A DNA stretch of 34,100 nt from an uncultured Eubacteriales bacterium (GTDB lineage: Bacteria; Bacillota; Clostridia; Oscillospirales; Oscillospiraceae), in the NCBI GenBank assembly GCA_900554705.1, contig USIH01000007.1, forward strand, positions 1 through 34,100, read 5' to 3'. Of this stretch, positions 1 through 8,495 are shown one piece after another (positions within the stretch are counted from its first letter, which is position 1; every line of letters begins with the position of its first letter). The translations under genes and the position numbers were made by a program. The notes under the pieces were generated by a model. That model made no database searches, had not been told where the DNA came from, and saw nothing but the letters and a program-made list of their open reading frames with translations.

Positions 1-23
1 TTCCGAACCTTTTTGCAGTCTGC

Positions 24-55
24 CAGCGTGTCGAAAAGGGTTTTTCGACACGCTG
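24..55. repeat. 14-bp stem hairpin at left edge
   Basis: A perfect inverted repeat: CAGCGTGTCGAAAA at 24-37 and TTTTCGACACGCTG at 42-55, with loop GGGT. There is no U-tract directly after it. It lies just before a stronger terminator and probably belongs to the 3' end of a gene outside the window. Confidence 0.6.
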
Positions 56-56
56 A

Positions 57-88
57 ACCGGTGGCGTCTTCGGACGCCACCGGTTTTT
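57..88 (+). terminator. Rho-independent terminator of an upstream gene
   Basis: A 12-bp perfect stem (ACCGGTGGCGTC at 57-68 with GACGCCACCGGT at 73-84) is closed by a TTCG tetraloop and followed by a T run (84-88). It ends transcription coming from the left and insulates the transporter operon. Confidence 0.85.
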
Positions 89-165
89 ATTCCGTCAAAC
101 TGCACAGTTTGAGAAAAGACAAATTCACATTTTTCACGAAAACGCGAACGGAAGGGAAAACACCC

Positions 166-195
166 TTGACAAAAGAAACCCGTGTGCGCTATCAT
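166..195 (+). promoter_or_regulatory. Sigma-A promoter of the nucleoside operon
   Basis: TTGACA at 166-171 and TATCAT at 190-195 are separated by 18 bp, about 50 bp before the first start codon. It is the only good match upstream of the ATPase gene. Confidence 0.65.
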
Positions 196-203
196 GCACT
201 TAG

Positions 204-217
204 GACGTATAGACGTC
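204..217. promoter_or_regulatory. Candidate GntR-type operator
   Basis: GACGTAT/AGACGTC is a 14-bp near-palindrome with one mismatch, placed at the expected transcription start of the operon. Downstream copies of TTGACGAC (219-226, 227-234) extend the patterned stretch. HutC-class GntR proteins bind short palindromes, and a GntR gene ends this gene cluster, so self-regulation is plausible but inferred. Confidence 0.4.
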
Positions 218-254
218 TTGACGACTTGACGACTAAATGGGGGTGCGCGAACCT

Positions 255-1772
255 ATGGAACCGATCGTAGAGCTTCGGGGCATCGTAAAGCGGTTTCCCG
301 GCGTGCTTGCAAACGACCACATTGATCTTGCGCTGTATCCCGGCGAGGTGCACGCCTTGGTCGGAGAAAACGGCGCGGGCAAGAGCACGCTGATGAAGAT
401 CCTTTACGGACAGTATGCGCCGGACGAGGGAGAAATTTTGATCGACGGCAAGCCCTGCCGGTATGACGTGACCGGCGCGCGCCGCCATAAGATCGGTATG
501 GTCTATCAAAACTTCATGCAAATTCCGGAAATGAGCATTCTGGAAAACATCATTCTCGGCAACGCGCCGATGAAGCACGGCACGATCGACTATGCCGCCG
601 CAGAAAAGAAGGTCAACGCCTATCTCAAGCGCTTCCATATGCGCGCGACGGCGAACGCGCTGCTCAAGACGCTTTCCGTCGGCGAGCGGCAGCGGATCGA
701 GATCATCAAGACGCTGTATTTTGACGCACGTATCCTGATCTTGGACGAGCCGACGGCGGTGCTCACGCCGCAGGAATCGGAGGAGCTTTTCCAGATCATC
801 GAAACGCTCAAGCAGGAGGGACGCTCCATCGTCTTCATCTCCCACAAGCTGCGCGAGGTCGTGACGGTCGGCGACCGTATCACGGTCATGCGAAAGGGGC
901 GCGTGGTGCAGAGCAACTGGCTGCGCGGCGAAGTCGGCGAGACGGAGATCGCCCGCGCGATGATCGGCAAACAGGACGTGCAGCTCATTCAGAACAAGCG
1001 CGAGCCGGTCAAGGGCAGCCCCGTCTTGGAGGCGAAGCACCTCTGGTATTTTGACGAAATGGGTCTGCCGAAGCTGCGCGACCTCTCTCTGGTGGTGCAC
1101 AGCGGTGAGATCCTTGGCATCGGCGGCGTGGAAGGAAACGGACAGACGGAGCTGATCCACGCGCTGATCGGCCTGTGCAGACCCGCGCACGGAAAGATCA
1201 TCGTGCAGGGCGAAGACCTGACGGCGGCCAACGTGGCGCAGCGACGCAAGTCCGGCATCGGCTTTGTCTCCGACGACCGAATGACCGTCGGGCTGGTGCT
1301 GGACGGGACGATGGAGGACAATGTCATCGCCGGTGCGGAACAGCAGTTTTCCAGCGGCCCGATCCTACAGCGCGGAAAGATCGCGGACTACTGCCGGACG
1401 CTGATCGACCGCTACGACATCAAGGGCATCACCCCCGGCAAACAGGTGAAGATGCTCTCCGGCGGCAATATGCAGAAGATCATTTTGGCGCGCGAGATCG
1501 AGCGCAACCCCAAGGTGCTCATCGCGGCGCAGCCGACGCGCGGTTTGGACATCGGCGCGATCAACGCGGTGCGCCAGCTCCTGCTTAAGGAGCGCGAGGC
1601 GGGCACGGCGGTCATCTTAGTCTCCGCCGATCTGGAAGAACTGATGTCGCTGAGTGATCGGCTGCTGATCCTTTATGACGGCGCGGTTGCGGGCGAGGTG
1701 ACGGACGTCGCCAACGTGACCGAGGAAACAATCGGTCTGATGATGGGAGGTGCGGGAGAGAATGCTGGCTAA
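255..1772 (+). CDS. BMP-type nucleoside ABC transporter, duplicated ATPase subunit
   Basis: Cytoplasmic ATPase of a nucleoside importer of the RbsA/YufO layout, with two fused ABC modules in about 505 residues. The first module shows Walker A GENGAGKST, signature LSVGERQRIEI and Walker B ILILDEP. The second has the degenerate Walker A-like GGVEGNGQTE and signature LSGGNMQK, as is usual for this family. ATG at 255 follows GGGGGTG at 239-245 and matches where family members begin. ATG at 237 is in frame but has no ribosome binding site. The 3' end overlaps the next permease gene. The neighbouring permeases and BMP lipoprotein indicate a nucleoside substrate; the exact nucleoside is unknown. Confidence 0.9.
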   Translation: MEPIVELRGIVKRFPGVLANDHIDLALYPGEVHALVGENGAGKSTLMKILYGQYAPDEGEILIDGKPCRYDVTGARRHKIGMVYQNFMQIPEMSILENIILGNAPMKHGTIDYAAAEKKVNAYLKRFHMRATANALLKTLSVGERQRIEIIKTLYFDARILILDEPTAVLTPQESEELFQIIETLKQEGRSIVFISHKLREVVTVGDRITVMRKGRVVQSNWLRGEVGETEIARAMIGKQDVQLIQNKREPVKGSPVLEAKHLWYFDEMGLPKLRDLSLVVHSGEILGIGGVEGNGQTELIHALIGLCRPAHGKIIVQGEDLTAANVAQRRKSGIGFVSDDRMTVGLVLDGTMEDNVIAGAEQQFSSGPILQRGKIADYCRTLIDRYDIKGITPGKQVKMLSGGNMQKIILAREIERNPKVLIAAQPTRGLDIGAINAVRQLLLKEREAGTAVILVSADLEELMSLSDRLLILYDGAVAGEVTDVANVTEETIGLMMGGAGENAG

Positions 1773-2799
1773 ACTGAAACGATCGGGCAGCCTCCGCGAG
1801 CGGGGCGCAAAGGTCGCAAATCCCGTTCTTGCGATTCTGATCGCCTTTGCCATGGGCGGCCTGCTCGTTATGATCTCCGGCGAAAGCCCCTTTGCAACGT
1901 ATCAGGCGCTTCTGGAAGGCTCCTTCGGGAGCTGGACGGCGATCAAGAACACCGTGCGCTACGCCATTCCGATCCTGCTGCTGGCCTACTCCTTTTCCCT
2001 GTGTGATCGCTGCGGCTATTTTAACATCAGCCATGAGAGCCAGATCTACAGCGCGGTGCTCACCATGTCGGTGATCTCCGAGACGATGAAGGGTGCGCCG
2101 AGCTGGCTGCGGCTGTTGCTGATGATGGTCGGCGCGTGCCTTGCCGGTGCGGTCGCCTGTATCATTCCGGCGCTGGCGCGCTTCAAGCTGGGGATCAGTG
2201 AGGTTGTCGTGGGGGTTATGCTCAACTACCTGATGGCGTTTTTCGCAAAGCATATGATCGCCTTCACGTTCATCGCGGAAACGCAGTCCTCTTCCATCAT
2301 GTCGCTCCCCATCCCCGAGACCATCGGCGCGCTGACGATCCTGATCGGTGCGATCGTGGTCGTGGTGCTTTATCAGTTCGTGCTAAAAAAGACCATCCCG
2401 GGCTACCGGCTGACCGTGGTCGGCAAGAACCCGAAGTTTGCCGAGGCAAGCGGCCTGCCGTCCATGCGGATCCTGCTTAGCGCGGCGGCCATCGGCGGCA
2501 TCCTGACCGGTCTGTGCGCCATCGGCGAGATGCTGGGCTATTACCACATCATCTACGCGGATTTCGCTTCCAACATGGGCTTTAACGGTATGACGGCGGC
2601 TCTGATCGGCGGCGGCGGCGCGCTCGGTATGCTGTTAGGTGCGCTCCTGCTGGGCGCGCTGCGCAGCGGCTCGGTCCTGCTGACGGTGACGACCAACGTG
2701 CCGTCGGAGCTGGTGGACTGCGTGCAGGGCTTCGTTATGTTCTTTGCGACGATCAACCTGATCCGTCCGGAGCGCTGGAAGAGAAAAAAGGAGGGCTGA
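1762..2799 (+). CDS. BMP-type nucleoside ABC transporter permease (YufP-like)
   Basis: Integral membrane permease of about 345 residues with multiple hydrophobic segments, of the BPD_transp_2 family that includes ribose and nucleoside permeases. The family-typical stretch GYRLTVVGKNPKFAEASG lies in the middle loop, and a glycine-rich run (GFNGMTAALIGGGGALG) follows it. ATG at 1762 is preceded by GGGAGG at 1745-1750; a GTG at 1750 is a second choice. It overlaps the end of the ATPase gene, indicating translational coupling, and is followed after 2 bp by the second permease. Confidence 0.88.
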   Translation: MLAKLKRSGSLRERGAKVANPVLAILIAFAMGGLLVMISGESPFATYQALLEGSFGSWTAIKNTVRYAIPILLLAYSFSLCDRCGYFNISHESQIYSAVLTMSVISETMKGAPSWLRLLLMMVGACLAGAVACIIPALARFKLGISEVVVGVMLNYLMAFFAKHMIAFTFIAETQSSSIMSLPIPETIGALTILIGAIVVVVLYQFVLKKTIPGYRLTVVGKNPKFAEASGLPSMRILLSAAAIGGILTGLCAIGEMLGYYHIIYADFASNMGFNGMTAALIGGGGALGMLLGALLLGALRSGSVLLTVTTNVPSELVDCVQGFVMFFATINLIRPERWKRKKEG

Positions 2800-2801
2800 A
2801 A

Positions 2802-3743
2802 ATGGACATAGTTTCTGTTCTTGCGGTGGCGGTGCGCCACGCAGGCCCCATCCTGCTCGTTGCCATGGGCGGCCTGCTGGCAATGAAGGCAAACGTGTTT
2901 AACCTTGCCTTGGAGGGCTTTATGCTGATCGGCTGCTTTGCCTCCGTGGTCGGCACCTATTTCTTCCAAAACGTCTGGCTCGGCGTGCTCTGCGGCGTGC
3001 TTGCGAGCACCGCGTTCATCGCGATCTATGCCGCGTTTATCATTGAGCTGAAGGTGCAGCCGGTCATCTGCGCCATCTCGATCATCACGCTGGCAAGCGG
3101 ACTGACGCGCTATCTGCTCAACCCGATCTTCGGCGTCAGCGGGCGCTACGTTCTGCCGTCCGCTCTCGCGCTGCCGACCATCCGGCTGGCATGGCTGGAA
3201 AAGATCCCAGTGCTCGGGCCGATCCTCAACGGTCATTCGCTGCTGGTGTATCTGTCGCTGCTGCTTCCGTTTCTCATGTACTTCGTCCTGTATCACACGC
3301 GCTTCGGCCTGAATCTGCGCGCGGTGGGACTGAACGAGGACGCAGCGATCGCGGCGGGCGTCCATGCCACGAAGATCAAGTACACGGCGCTTCTGGTCAA
3401 CGGCGTGCTCTGCGGTCTGGGCGGAGCGACGCTCGCGCTCTCGGTGTATATGTTCAATGTAGGCATGACAAACGGACGCGGCTATACGGCGCTCGCGGCG
3501 ATCGTCCTTGCAGGAAACCATCCGCTCTGGACGCTTGCGACGTGCCTGCTGTTCGGCTTTGCCGAGTCGCTCGTCATCTCGCTTTCCACCTCCGGCATCT
3601 CCGCCTATCTGCTCGGAATGCTGCCCTACCTGCTTGCGCTCATCGCCGCGCTGCTGCCGCAGATCGTCCACCTGACGAGCCACACGCTGCGCCGCAGAAA
3701 GGCAGAGCGCCAGTTTATCGCGCAGCACACCGACCTTCCCTGA
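2802..3743 (+). CDS. BMP-type nucleoside ABC transporter permease (YufQ-like)
   Basis: Second, 313-residue permease of the importer, a paralogue of the gene before it. It is hydrophobic throughout, with the family loop GLNLRAVGLNEDAAIAAG and then GRGYTALAAIVLAGNHP. AAGGAGGG just before the ATG serves as ribosome binding site. The two permeases form the transmembrane channel of the transporter. A hairpin follows immediately and separates this gene from the lipoprotein gene. Confidence 0.88.
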   Translation: MDIVSVLAVAVRHAGPILLVAMGGLLAMKANVFNLALEGFMLIGCFASVVGTYFFQNVWLGVLCGVLASTAFIAIYAAFIIELKVQPVICAISIITLASGLTRYLLNPIFGVSGRYVLPSALALPTIRLAWLEKIPVLGPILNGHSLLVYLSLLLPFLMYFVLYHTRFGLNLRAVGLNEDAAIAAGVHATKIKYTALLVNGVLCGLGGATLALSVYMFNVGMTNGRGYTALAAIVLAGNHPLWTLATCLLFGFAESLVISLSTSGISAYLLGMLPYLLALIAALLPQIVHLTSHTLRRRKAERQFIAQHTDLP

Positions 3744-3766
3744 TTTTACCGGCATTGCCGATAAAA
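3744..3766 (+). promoter_or_regulatory. Intercistronic hairpin upstream of the lipoprotein gene
   Basis: TTTTA-C-CGGC (3744-3753) pairs with GCCG-A-TAAAA (3757-3766) around an ATT loop. There is one C/A mismatch and no proper T run. It more likely acts as a processing or partial attenuation structure than as a full terminator. Confidence 0.45.
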
Positions 3767-3792
3767 TAATAAATTTGAAAAGGAGCAACACC

Positions 3793-4800
3793 ATGAAAAT
3801 GAAAAAGATCGTATGCCTTCTGTTGGCTATCCTCCTGATCGCCAGTCTGGCGGCTTGCGGAAAAGACAAGAAAACCACCACCAAGACGACCCGCATTGCT
3901 TTTGTTTCCTATCAGGCGCTGGACTCCTCCGAATGGCTGCAAAATCTGGTCACCGGCCTGAAGGACTATGAAGCAAAGCATGATAACGTTGAGATCAAGT
4001 GCATCGAGGCGCTCAACGTTGACGAGTATGAACCGAAGGTTCGCGCCTGCTGCGAAGGCGGCTACAATATCGTTATCACGACCTATTCCGACATGACGCC
4101 GGCGCTGATCAAAGTCGCAAAGGACTTCCCCGATGTGAAGTTCGGCTCTCTGCAGGGCGAGATCGACAACATCGAGCAGTATAAGAACATTCAGGACTTC
4201 CGTTTGAACCGGACGCAGACGGCGTTCCTACAGGGCTGCGTCGCCGCTCTGATGACCAAGACCGGAAAGGTCGGCTTCATCGGCGGCGCTGTCGACGGCG
4301 GCATCAACGAGATCCTTGCCGGTTATCAGCAGGGCATCGCCTATGTGAACAACGGCACGCAGGACGTCGTCGCATATTGCAACTCCTTCACCGACCCGAC
4401 AATCGGCAAGGACTACGCGCTGCAGATGATCGCCGACGGCTGCGACATCGTTTTCGGTGCGGCAGGTGGCTCCAGCACGGGCTGCGCGCAGGCAGCGGAA
4501 GAAAAGGGAGTCATGTATGCCGCCTGTGACGTCCACTATCCGGATGCGGCGCCAAACGCGGAGCTGGGCAGCGCGATCAATCATTTTGAAGTCATGGTCA
4601 TCGCCTTCATCGACGACGCACTCAATGGCAACTACAAACCCGGCACCAGCAGAGAATACGGCATTGCCGAAGGCGCTGCCGACTATGAGTTCGCCTCCAA
4701 CGGCATTGTTCCGCAGGAAGTGAAGGATCAGGTCAACGCGATCGCCGAGAAGGTAAAGTCCGGCGAGATCGAGATCTCCACCACCCCGCTGCACTTCTGA
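3793..4800 (+). CDS. BMP family nucleoside-binding lipoprotein
   Basis: Extracellular substrate-binding lipoprotein of the Bmp/Med family, about 335 residues. The signal peptide ends in a lipobox LAAC with Cys22, followed by a Lys/Thr-rich linker. Family features include SYQALDSSEW near the start and GKVGFIGG, DGCDIVFGAAGG and GIAEGAADYEF further on. ATG at 3793 follows AAAAGGAGC at 3778-3786; the in-frame ATG at 3775 has no ribosome binding site. Unusually, it lies downstream of its ATPase and permeases and is flanked by hairpins on both sides, which may allow higher expression of the binding protein. Confidence 0.9.
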   Translation: MKMKKIVCLLLAILLIASLAACGKDKKTTTKTTRIAFVSYQALDSSEWLQNLVTGLKDYEAKHDNVEIKCIEALNVDEYEPKVRACCEGGYNIVITTYSDMTPALIKVAKDFPDVKFGSLQGEIDNIEQYKNIQDFRLNRTQTAFLQGCVAALMTKTGKVGFIGGAVDGGINEILAGYQQGIAYVNNGTQDVVAYCNSFTDPTIGKDYALQMIADGCDIVFGAAGGSSTGCAQAAEEKGVMYAACDVHYPDAAPNAELGSAINHFEVMVIAFIDDALNGNYKPGTSREYGIAEGAADYEFASNGIVPQEVKDQVNAIAEKVKSGEIEISTTPLHF

Positions 4801-4809
4801 TCACCGCTG

Positions 4810-4841
4810 CGCCGCCGCGGGTGCCCGCACCCGCGGCGGCG
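4810..4841 (+). promoter_or_regulatory. 14-bp GC hairpin after the lipoprotein gene
   Basis: CGCCGCCGCGGGTG (4810-4823) pairs perfectly with 4828-4841 around a CCCG loop. It is followed by AAAAGAAAGG, not by a T run. It sits between stop codon and next ribosome binding site, as expected for an mRNA 3'-end stabiliser or a leaky terminator. Confidence 0.55.
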
Positions 4842-4862
4842 GGAAAAGAAAGGAGAAATACC

Positions 4863-5906
4863 ATGTACAGTCTACACGATCGAATTTTAGGAAGCCTTGT
4901 CACCGCCGGCATGGGCGACGCGCTCGGCGTCCCCAGCGAAGCATACAGCCGCGCGGAGATCCTTCAGGAGTACGGTGGGCCGATTGACCATTTTATCGGC
5001 CCCGGCGCGAACGTCTACGGCGCGGGCAACCTGCCTGCCGAGGTGACGGACGACTCCTCGCAGATGTATGAGATGGCAAAGGCCGTGATCGCCACGCGCG
5101 GCGAACTGACCGTGCAGGCGGCAGCCGACGCTTTGATCAACTGGACGAAATCCTATCCCAAGTACTACCCGCGCAACGCAGGCCCCACGATGTCCCTCTG
5201 GGCGAAGGACTATCTGGCAGGCGGCGACCCGCTGGAGCTGGCGAAGGTCGGCAAGGCGTACGGCCGCGGTTTCTCCAACGGCTGTGCGATGCGCATTGCG
5301 CCCGCCGCGCTCTGCAATCCCGGCGATCTGGACGGCGCGATCCGCACCGCGATTACGATGACGAGCGTTTCGCACGGCACACAGCACGCCTACTCCGGCG
5401 CCTGCGCCATTGCCTGTGCCATCGCCGAGGCGCTGCGCGAGGATTCTCAGATCTCCTCCGTCCTCAAGGCCGCGGTTTACGGCGCGAAGGAGGGCGAGCG
5501 GATCGGAAACCGCGAGGCACGCCAGAGCTACGGTCCCCGCGTGCTTCCGCGCCTGATGCAGGCCATTGACTGCGTCTACCGCGCCGACAACGCCGAGCAG
5601 GCCTCCATCCTCCTGGAAGAGACGGTCGGATGCAGCGGCGACATTCAGCCCACTGTGGGGATTGCCGTCGGCCTCTTCGCCGCCAACGACGGCGATCCGC
5701 TTGCAACGATCAAGGCAGCGGCCAACATCGGCGGCGACACGGATACGTTCGCCTGCATCGCCGGCATGATCGCCGGTGCATATCGAGGCTTCCATGTGCT
5801 GCCCGCCGACTGGTACGCGCAGTTTAAGGAAGCCAACCCGATGCTCGACTTTGAGTGGGCGGCAAAAGAATTGGCGGAGATCGCGCAGGCACGCGCAAAG
5901 AAATAA
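4863..5906 (+). CDS. ADP-ribosylglycohydrolase (DraG/ARH) family protein
   Basis: A 347-residue all-alpha hydrolase of the ADP-ribosylglycohydrolase fold. The metal-binding signatures are visible: GMGDALGVPSE near the N-terminus, TDDSSQM about 45 residues later, and GGDTDT near the C-terminus. ATG at 4863 follows AAAGGAGA. Family members cleave N- or O-glycosidic bonds to ribose. In this operon, between a nucleoside importer and a PfkB kinase, a role in cleaving an imported nucleoside or ribosylated compound fits better than protein de-ADP-ribosylation; this is inferred from context only. Confidence 0.85.
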   Translation: MYSLHDRILGSLVTAGMGDALGVPSEAYSRAEILQEYGGPIDHFIGPGANVYGAGNLPAEVTDDSSQMYEMAKAVIATRGELTVQAAADALINWTKSYPKYYPRNAGPTMSLWAKDYLAGGDPLELAKVGKAYGRGFSNGCAMRIAPAALCNPGDLDGAIRTAITMTSVSHGTQHAYSGACAIACAIAEALREDSQISSVLKAAVYGAKEGERIGNREARQSYGPRVLPRLMQAIDCVYRADNAEQASILLEETVGCSGDIQPTVGIAVGLFAANDGDPLATIKAAANIGGDTDTFACIAGMIAGAYRGFHVLPADWYAQFKEANPMLDFEWAAKELAEIAQARAKK

Positions 5907-5908
5907 AC

Positions 5909-6931
5909 ATGAAAACACATGACATTTTGCTTCTTTATCCGTCCACCGTGGACGTAATCCTCGAAATGGAGGGCACGTTCCCCATCTTGGGCGGTACCTC
6001 ACGGCAGGTGATCGACTTGCAAATGGAGCCGGGCGGTGAGGGCAACATCCTCCTTGCCTTCAACCGCATGGGCGGGAACATCCTGCCCACCGGCCCCATT
6101 GGCGAGGATCATTACGCGGCCTTCCTGCGCGGTGTTATGAAAAAGGAACAGGTCGACCTGAGCGCGATGCGCGTTGTTTCCGGCTTCCAGCCGCCCATCG
6201 CGCACTGTATCATTGACGCCGAGGGCACGCACAGCTTCGTCAGCTCCTTGGCCTCCGCCGACTACGCGCAGGAGGAGGAAGTGATCGCACAGCTTGAGCA
6301 GTGCCGCGGTATGTGCCTGAGCGGCTACTACCTGACCGATCCGGAGGAGCCGTTTTACGGTCTGTCTCTCCGCCTCGCCGCACACGCGGCGGAGCTTGGA
6401 ATGCCGGTCTTCTTCGACCCCGGTCCGCTTGCCGACAAGATATTGCCGGAGGCGATGCAGCAGGTCTATCGGGACTGCGCCGTCCTCTGCATGAACGACA
6501 CCGAGGCGCGCATTTTAAGCGGCGCGGAGGAACCGGAGCGGGCGGCGGAGCGGCTTTGCAGCCGGACGCAGGCGCTTGTGATCGTCAAGGCCGGTGGGCG
6601 CGGCTGCTATGTACGGCGGGGAACGAACGCCGGAAAATGGTACGGCGGTTTCCGCGTGCGTGCTGTCGATAGCATGGGCGCAGGCGACTCCTTCTTGGGC
6701 GCGCTGATGTTCGCATGGATCAGCGGCGGCGATCAGGACACCTGCATCACGCTTGCCAACGCAGCCGGAGCGGTAAAGGTCTCCAAATACGGAACCGGCA
6801 CCAAAGTGCCTACTTTTGGTGAAATGGTTGCAATTTTGGAAGAAAACGGTTATAATGTTCCAGCAGAATGTAAGAATGACAGATCGTTTGCAAAATTCAG
6901 AGTGAAGAAGGCAAGCGCGTCAAAGGAGTGA
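5909..6931 (+). CDS. PfkB family sugar/nucleoside kinase
   Basis: A 340-residue ribokinase-like kinase. The C-terminal catalytic motif DSMGAGDSFLGAL carries the GAGD with the base Asp, and an N-terminal GGEGNILLAFNRMGG matches the substrate lid region. ATG at 5909 lies 2 bp after the previous stop, so translation is probably coupled. It likely phosphorylates the nucleoside or the ribose released by the upstream hydrolase; which one cannot be told from sequence. The gene ends 6 bp before the GntR regulator. Confidence 0.85.
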   Translation: MKTHDILLLYPSTVDVILEMEGTFPILGGTSRQVIDLQMEPGGEGNILLAFNRMGGNILPTGPIGEDHYAAFLRGVMKKEQVDLSAMRVVSGFQPPIAHCIIDAEGTHSFVSSLASADYAQEEEVIAQLEQCRGMCLSGYYLTDPEEPFYGLSLRLAAHAAELGMPVFFDPGPLADKILPEAMQQVYRDCAVLCMNDTEARILSGAEEPERAAERLCSRTQALVIVKAGGRGCYVRRGTNAGKWYGGFRVRAVDSMGAGDSFLGALMFAWISGGDQDTCITLANAAGAVKVSKYGTGTKVPTFGEMVAILEENGYNVPAECKNDRSFAKFRVKKASASKE

Positions 6932-6937
6932 AGCGGT

Positions 6938-7684
6938 ATGGTGAGCAGGAACCCCGGGGGAATGGCGTTGTATCTTCAAATCGCCGAAGAATTGAAGCTG
7001 GATCTTGCAAAGCTGAAATACGGTGAGCAGATTCCGACGGAGACGGAACTGATGGAGCGTTACCACGTCAGCCGAGGGACTGTGCGTCAGGCGATCAACG
7101 GCCTTGTCGGCAGCGGCTACCTTTATAAGGTGCAGGGCAAGGGGACGTTCCGTGGCGGCGGTCTGCCGAGTCAGCATGGCTACAACCGCCTGCCGTCTTT
7201 TTCACGCAGCGTCCTTCTGGCCGGCCAGACGCCGTCGATCTCCGACGTTTGCTTGGAGACGGTGTGTGCCGATGCAGTTGTTGCGAGCTTTCTCTGTGTG
7301 CCGATCGGCGAGGAGGTATGGAAGCTGTCGCGCAACCGCGGCGTGCAGGGCGGGGAGGTTATCTGCTATGCCGAGGCCTACATTCCCAAGGATGTCCTGC
7401 CTGATCTGAAGGCGGAGGATCTGGAACTTTCCATCATCCATATGATCATTCAGAAATTTCATCTGAGAGTATCTTCCACGACCAACCAGCTTCGCGCGGA
7501 GATCATCGGCGATACATACGGCAAGCGTTTCCACATTGATCCGCACGCCGCTGCGCTCATATCCAACTACGTGATGCACAACGAGGTGGGACGTCCCATT
7601 GTCTACGACTGGTCGATCAACTGGGACGGCGAGTTTAACTACACGCTTGAGTGCATCTACCCACCGGAGAATTATACGAAATAA
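6938..7684 (+). CDS. GntR family regulator with UTRA ligand domain
   Basis: A 248-residue regulator of the HutC subfamily. Residues about 5-70 form the winged helix (YGEQIPTETELMERYHVS, then SRGTVRQAINGL). The rest fits the UTRA small-molecule-binding domain, ending in VYDWSINWDGEFNYTLE. AAAGGAG at 6922-6928 precedes the ATG. As last gene of the transport/catabolism cluster it probably senses a pathway intermediate and controls the operon, perhaps at 204-217. Confidence 0.87.
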   Translation: MVSRNPGGMALYLQIAEELKLDLAKLKYGEQIPTETELMERYHVSRGTVRQAINGLVGSGYLYKVQGKGTFRGGGLPSQHGYNRLPSFSRSVLLAGQTPSISDVCLETVCADAVVASFLCVPIGEEVWKLSRNRGVQGGEVICYAEAYIPKDVLPDLKAEDLELSIIHMIIQKFHLRVSSTTNQLRAEIIGDTYGKRFHIDPHAAALISNYVMHNEVGRPIVYDWSINWDGEFNYTLECIYPPENYTK

Positions 7685-7689
7685 AAACA

Positions 7690-7733
7690 CTCCCTTTGCG
7701 TGGCGCTGCCGTCTGCAAGGGGAGCGTTTTTTT
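7690..7733 (+). terminator. Terminator after the GntR gene
   Basis: CTCCCTTTGC (7690-7699) pairs with GCAAGGGGAG (7715-7724) with one G-T pair, followed by a run of T at 7726-7733. It closes the nucleoside operon before the convergent spoVT gene. Confidence 0.75.
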
Positions 7734-7771
7734 GCCTGTGTGCCCATGGGCGGTGGACGCGGTGAAACGGC

Positions 7772-8314
7772 TCAGCTTTCCATCTGTCGCCCGAGGAAAC
7801 CGGCGACGGTCTGCGCCAGCTTCTGCTCCGACTCGGTGGGCGCGGCGTCGTCCTCCGCCATCAGCAGCATGACGCAGCCCATCAGGTCGCCCTCCGAAAT
7901 GATGGGGGCGGCCACGCCGAGGTGGTAACGTTCGACCGTCTCCGCCGGACGCAGGCGCGCCTCACCCGTGCGATAGCGGTAGCTCTTGCGCTGCTCCATG
8001 AGCTGCTCCAGCTCGACGGAGTTGTGCTTCTCCAGAAGCTCGCGCTTCGGCGCGCCTGCGACGGCGATGATCGCGTCCCGATCCGCTACGGCGGCAATGT
8101 GGCCGGTGTTCTTGCCGATCGACTCGCAGATCTGCGCGGCAAAATCCTGCAAGTCTCCCATAGGCGAATACTTTTTGAAGATTACTTCGCCATCCTTCTC
8201 CGTATAGATCTCCAGCGGGTCGCCCTCGCGGATGCGCAGTGTGCGGCGGATCTCTTTGGGAATGACGACCCGACCGAGGTCGTCGATCCTCCGGACAATT
8301 CCAGTTGCTTTCAT
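7772..8314 (-). CDS. spoVT: Stage V sporulation protein T
   Basis: 180-residue DNA-binding regulator of late forespore gene expression. Residues 1-52 form an AbrB-like swapped-hairpin domain (MKATGIVRRIDDLGRVVIPK, then EIRRTLRIREGDPLEIY), and the remainder fits the GAF-like C-terminal domain (ISEGDLMGCVMLLMAEDD). Length and layout match SpoVT of spore formers. AGAGGGAGA precedes the ATG at 8314. Its presence argues for a sporulating or recently sporulating lineage. It is convergent with the nucleoside operon. Confidence 0.93.
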   Translation of the reverse strand: MKATGIVRRIDDLGRVVIPKEIRRTLRIREGDPLEIYTEKDGEVIFKKYSPMGDLQDFAAQICESIGKNTGHIAAVADRDAIIAVAGAPKRELLEKHNSVELEQLMEQRKSYRYRTGEARLRPAETVERYHLGVAAPIISEGDLMGCVMLLMAEDDAAPTESEQKLAQTVAGFLGRQMES

Positions 8315-8450
8315 AAAATCTCCCTCTTCTTACAAAGTGTACGGGGCTATTGTTTGCCGAATTTGGGAGAATATGCGCGTGTGCGCTGCCGTGACGGCAA
8401 TTTGGCACACGAGCGCGGCGGCTGCCGAAAAACGTGCGGCAAGATTTTTG

Positions 8451-8479
8451 TTGCATTCGCGTGTATGTCCCGTTATAAT
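8451..8479 (+). promoter_or_regulatory. Promoter of the TetR-type gene
   Basis: TTGCAT at 8451-8456 and TATAAT at 8474-8479 are 17 bp apart, directly before a palindrome and the GTG start at 8514. Confidence 0.8.
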
Positions 8480-8481
8480 AC

Positions 8482-8495
8482 TGGTGTATACACCA
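8482..8495. promoter_or_regulatory. Candidate TetR operator
   Basis: TGGTGTATACACCA is a perfect 14-bp palindrome lying 3 bp downstream of the -10 box, over the expected transcription start. Its position suggests autorepression by the TetR-type protein encoded immediately downstream. Confidence 0.65.

Noticed and set aside
192..1190. Long minus-strand open frame opposite the ATPase gene
   Set aside because: A shadow frame of high-GC coding DNA. It has low-complexity His/Asp/Arg content, and the plus strand encodes a clear ABC ATPase.
2553..3896. 447-codon minus-strand frame opposite the permeases
   Set aside because: Arg/Gln/His-rich sequence without a family pattern, overlapping two well-supported permease genes.
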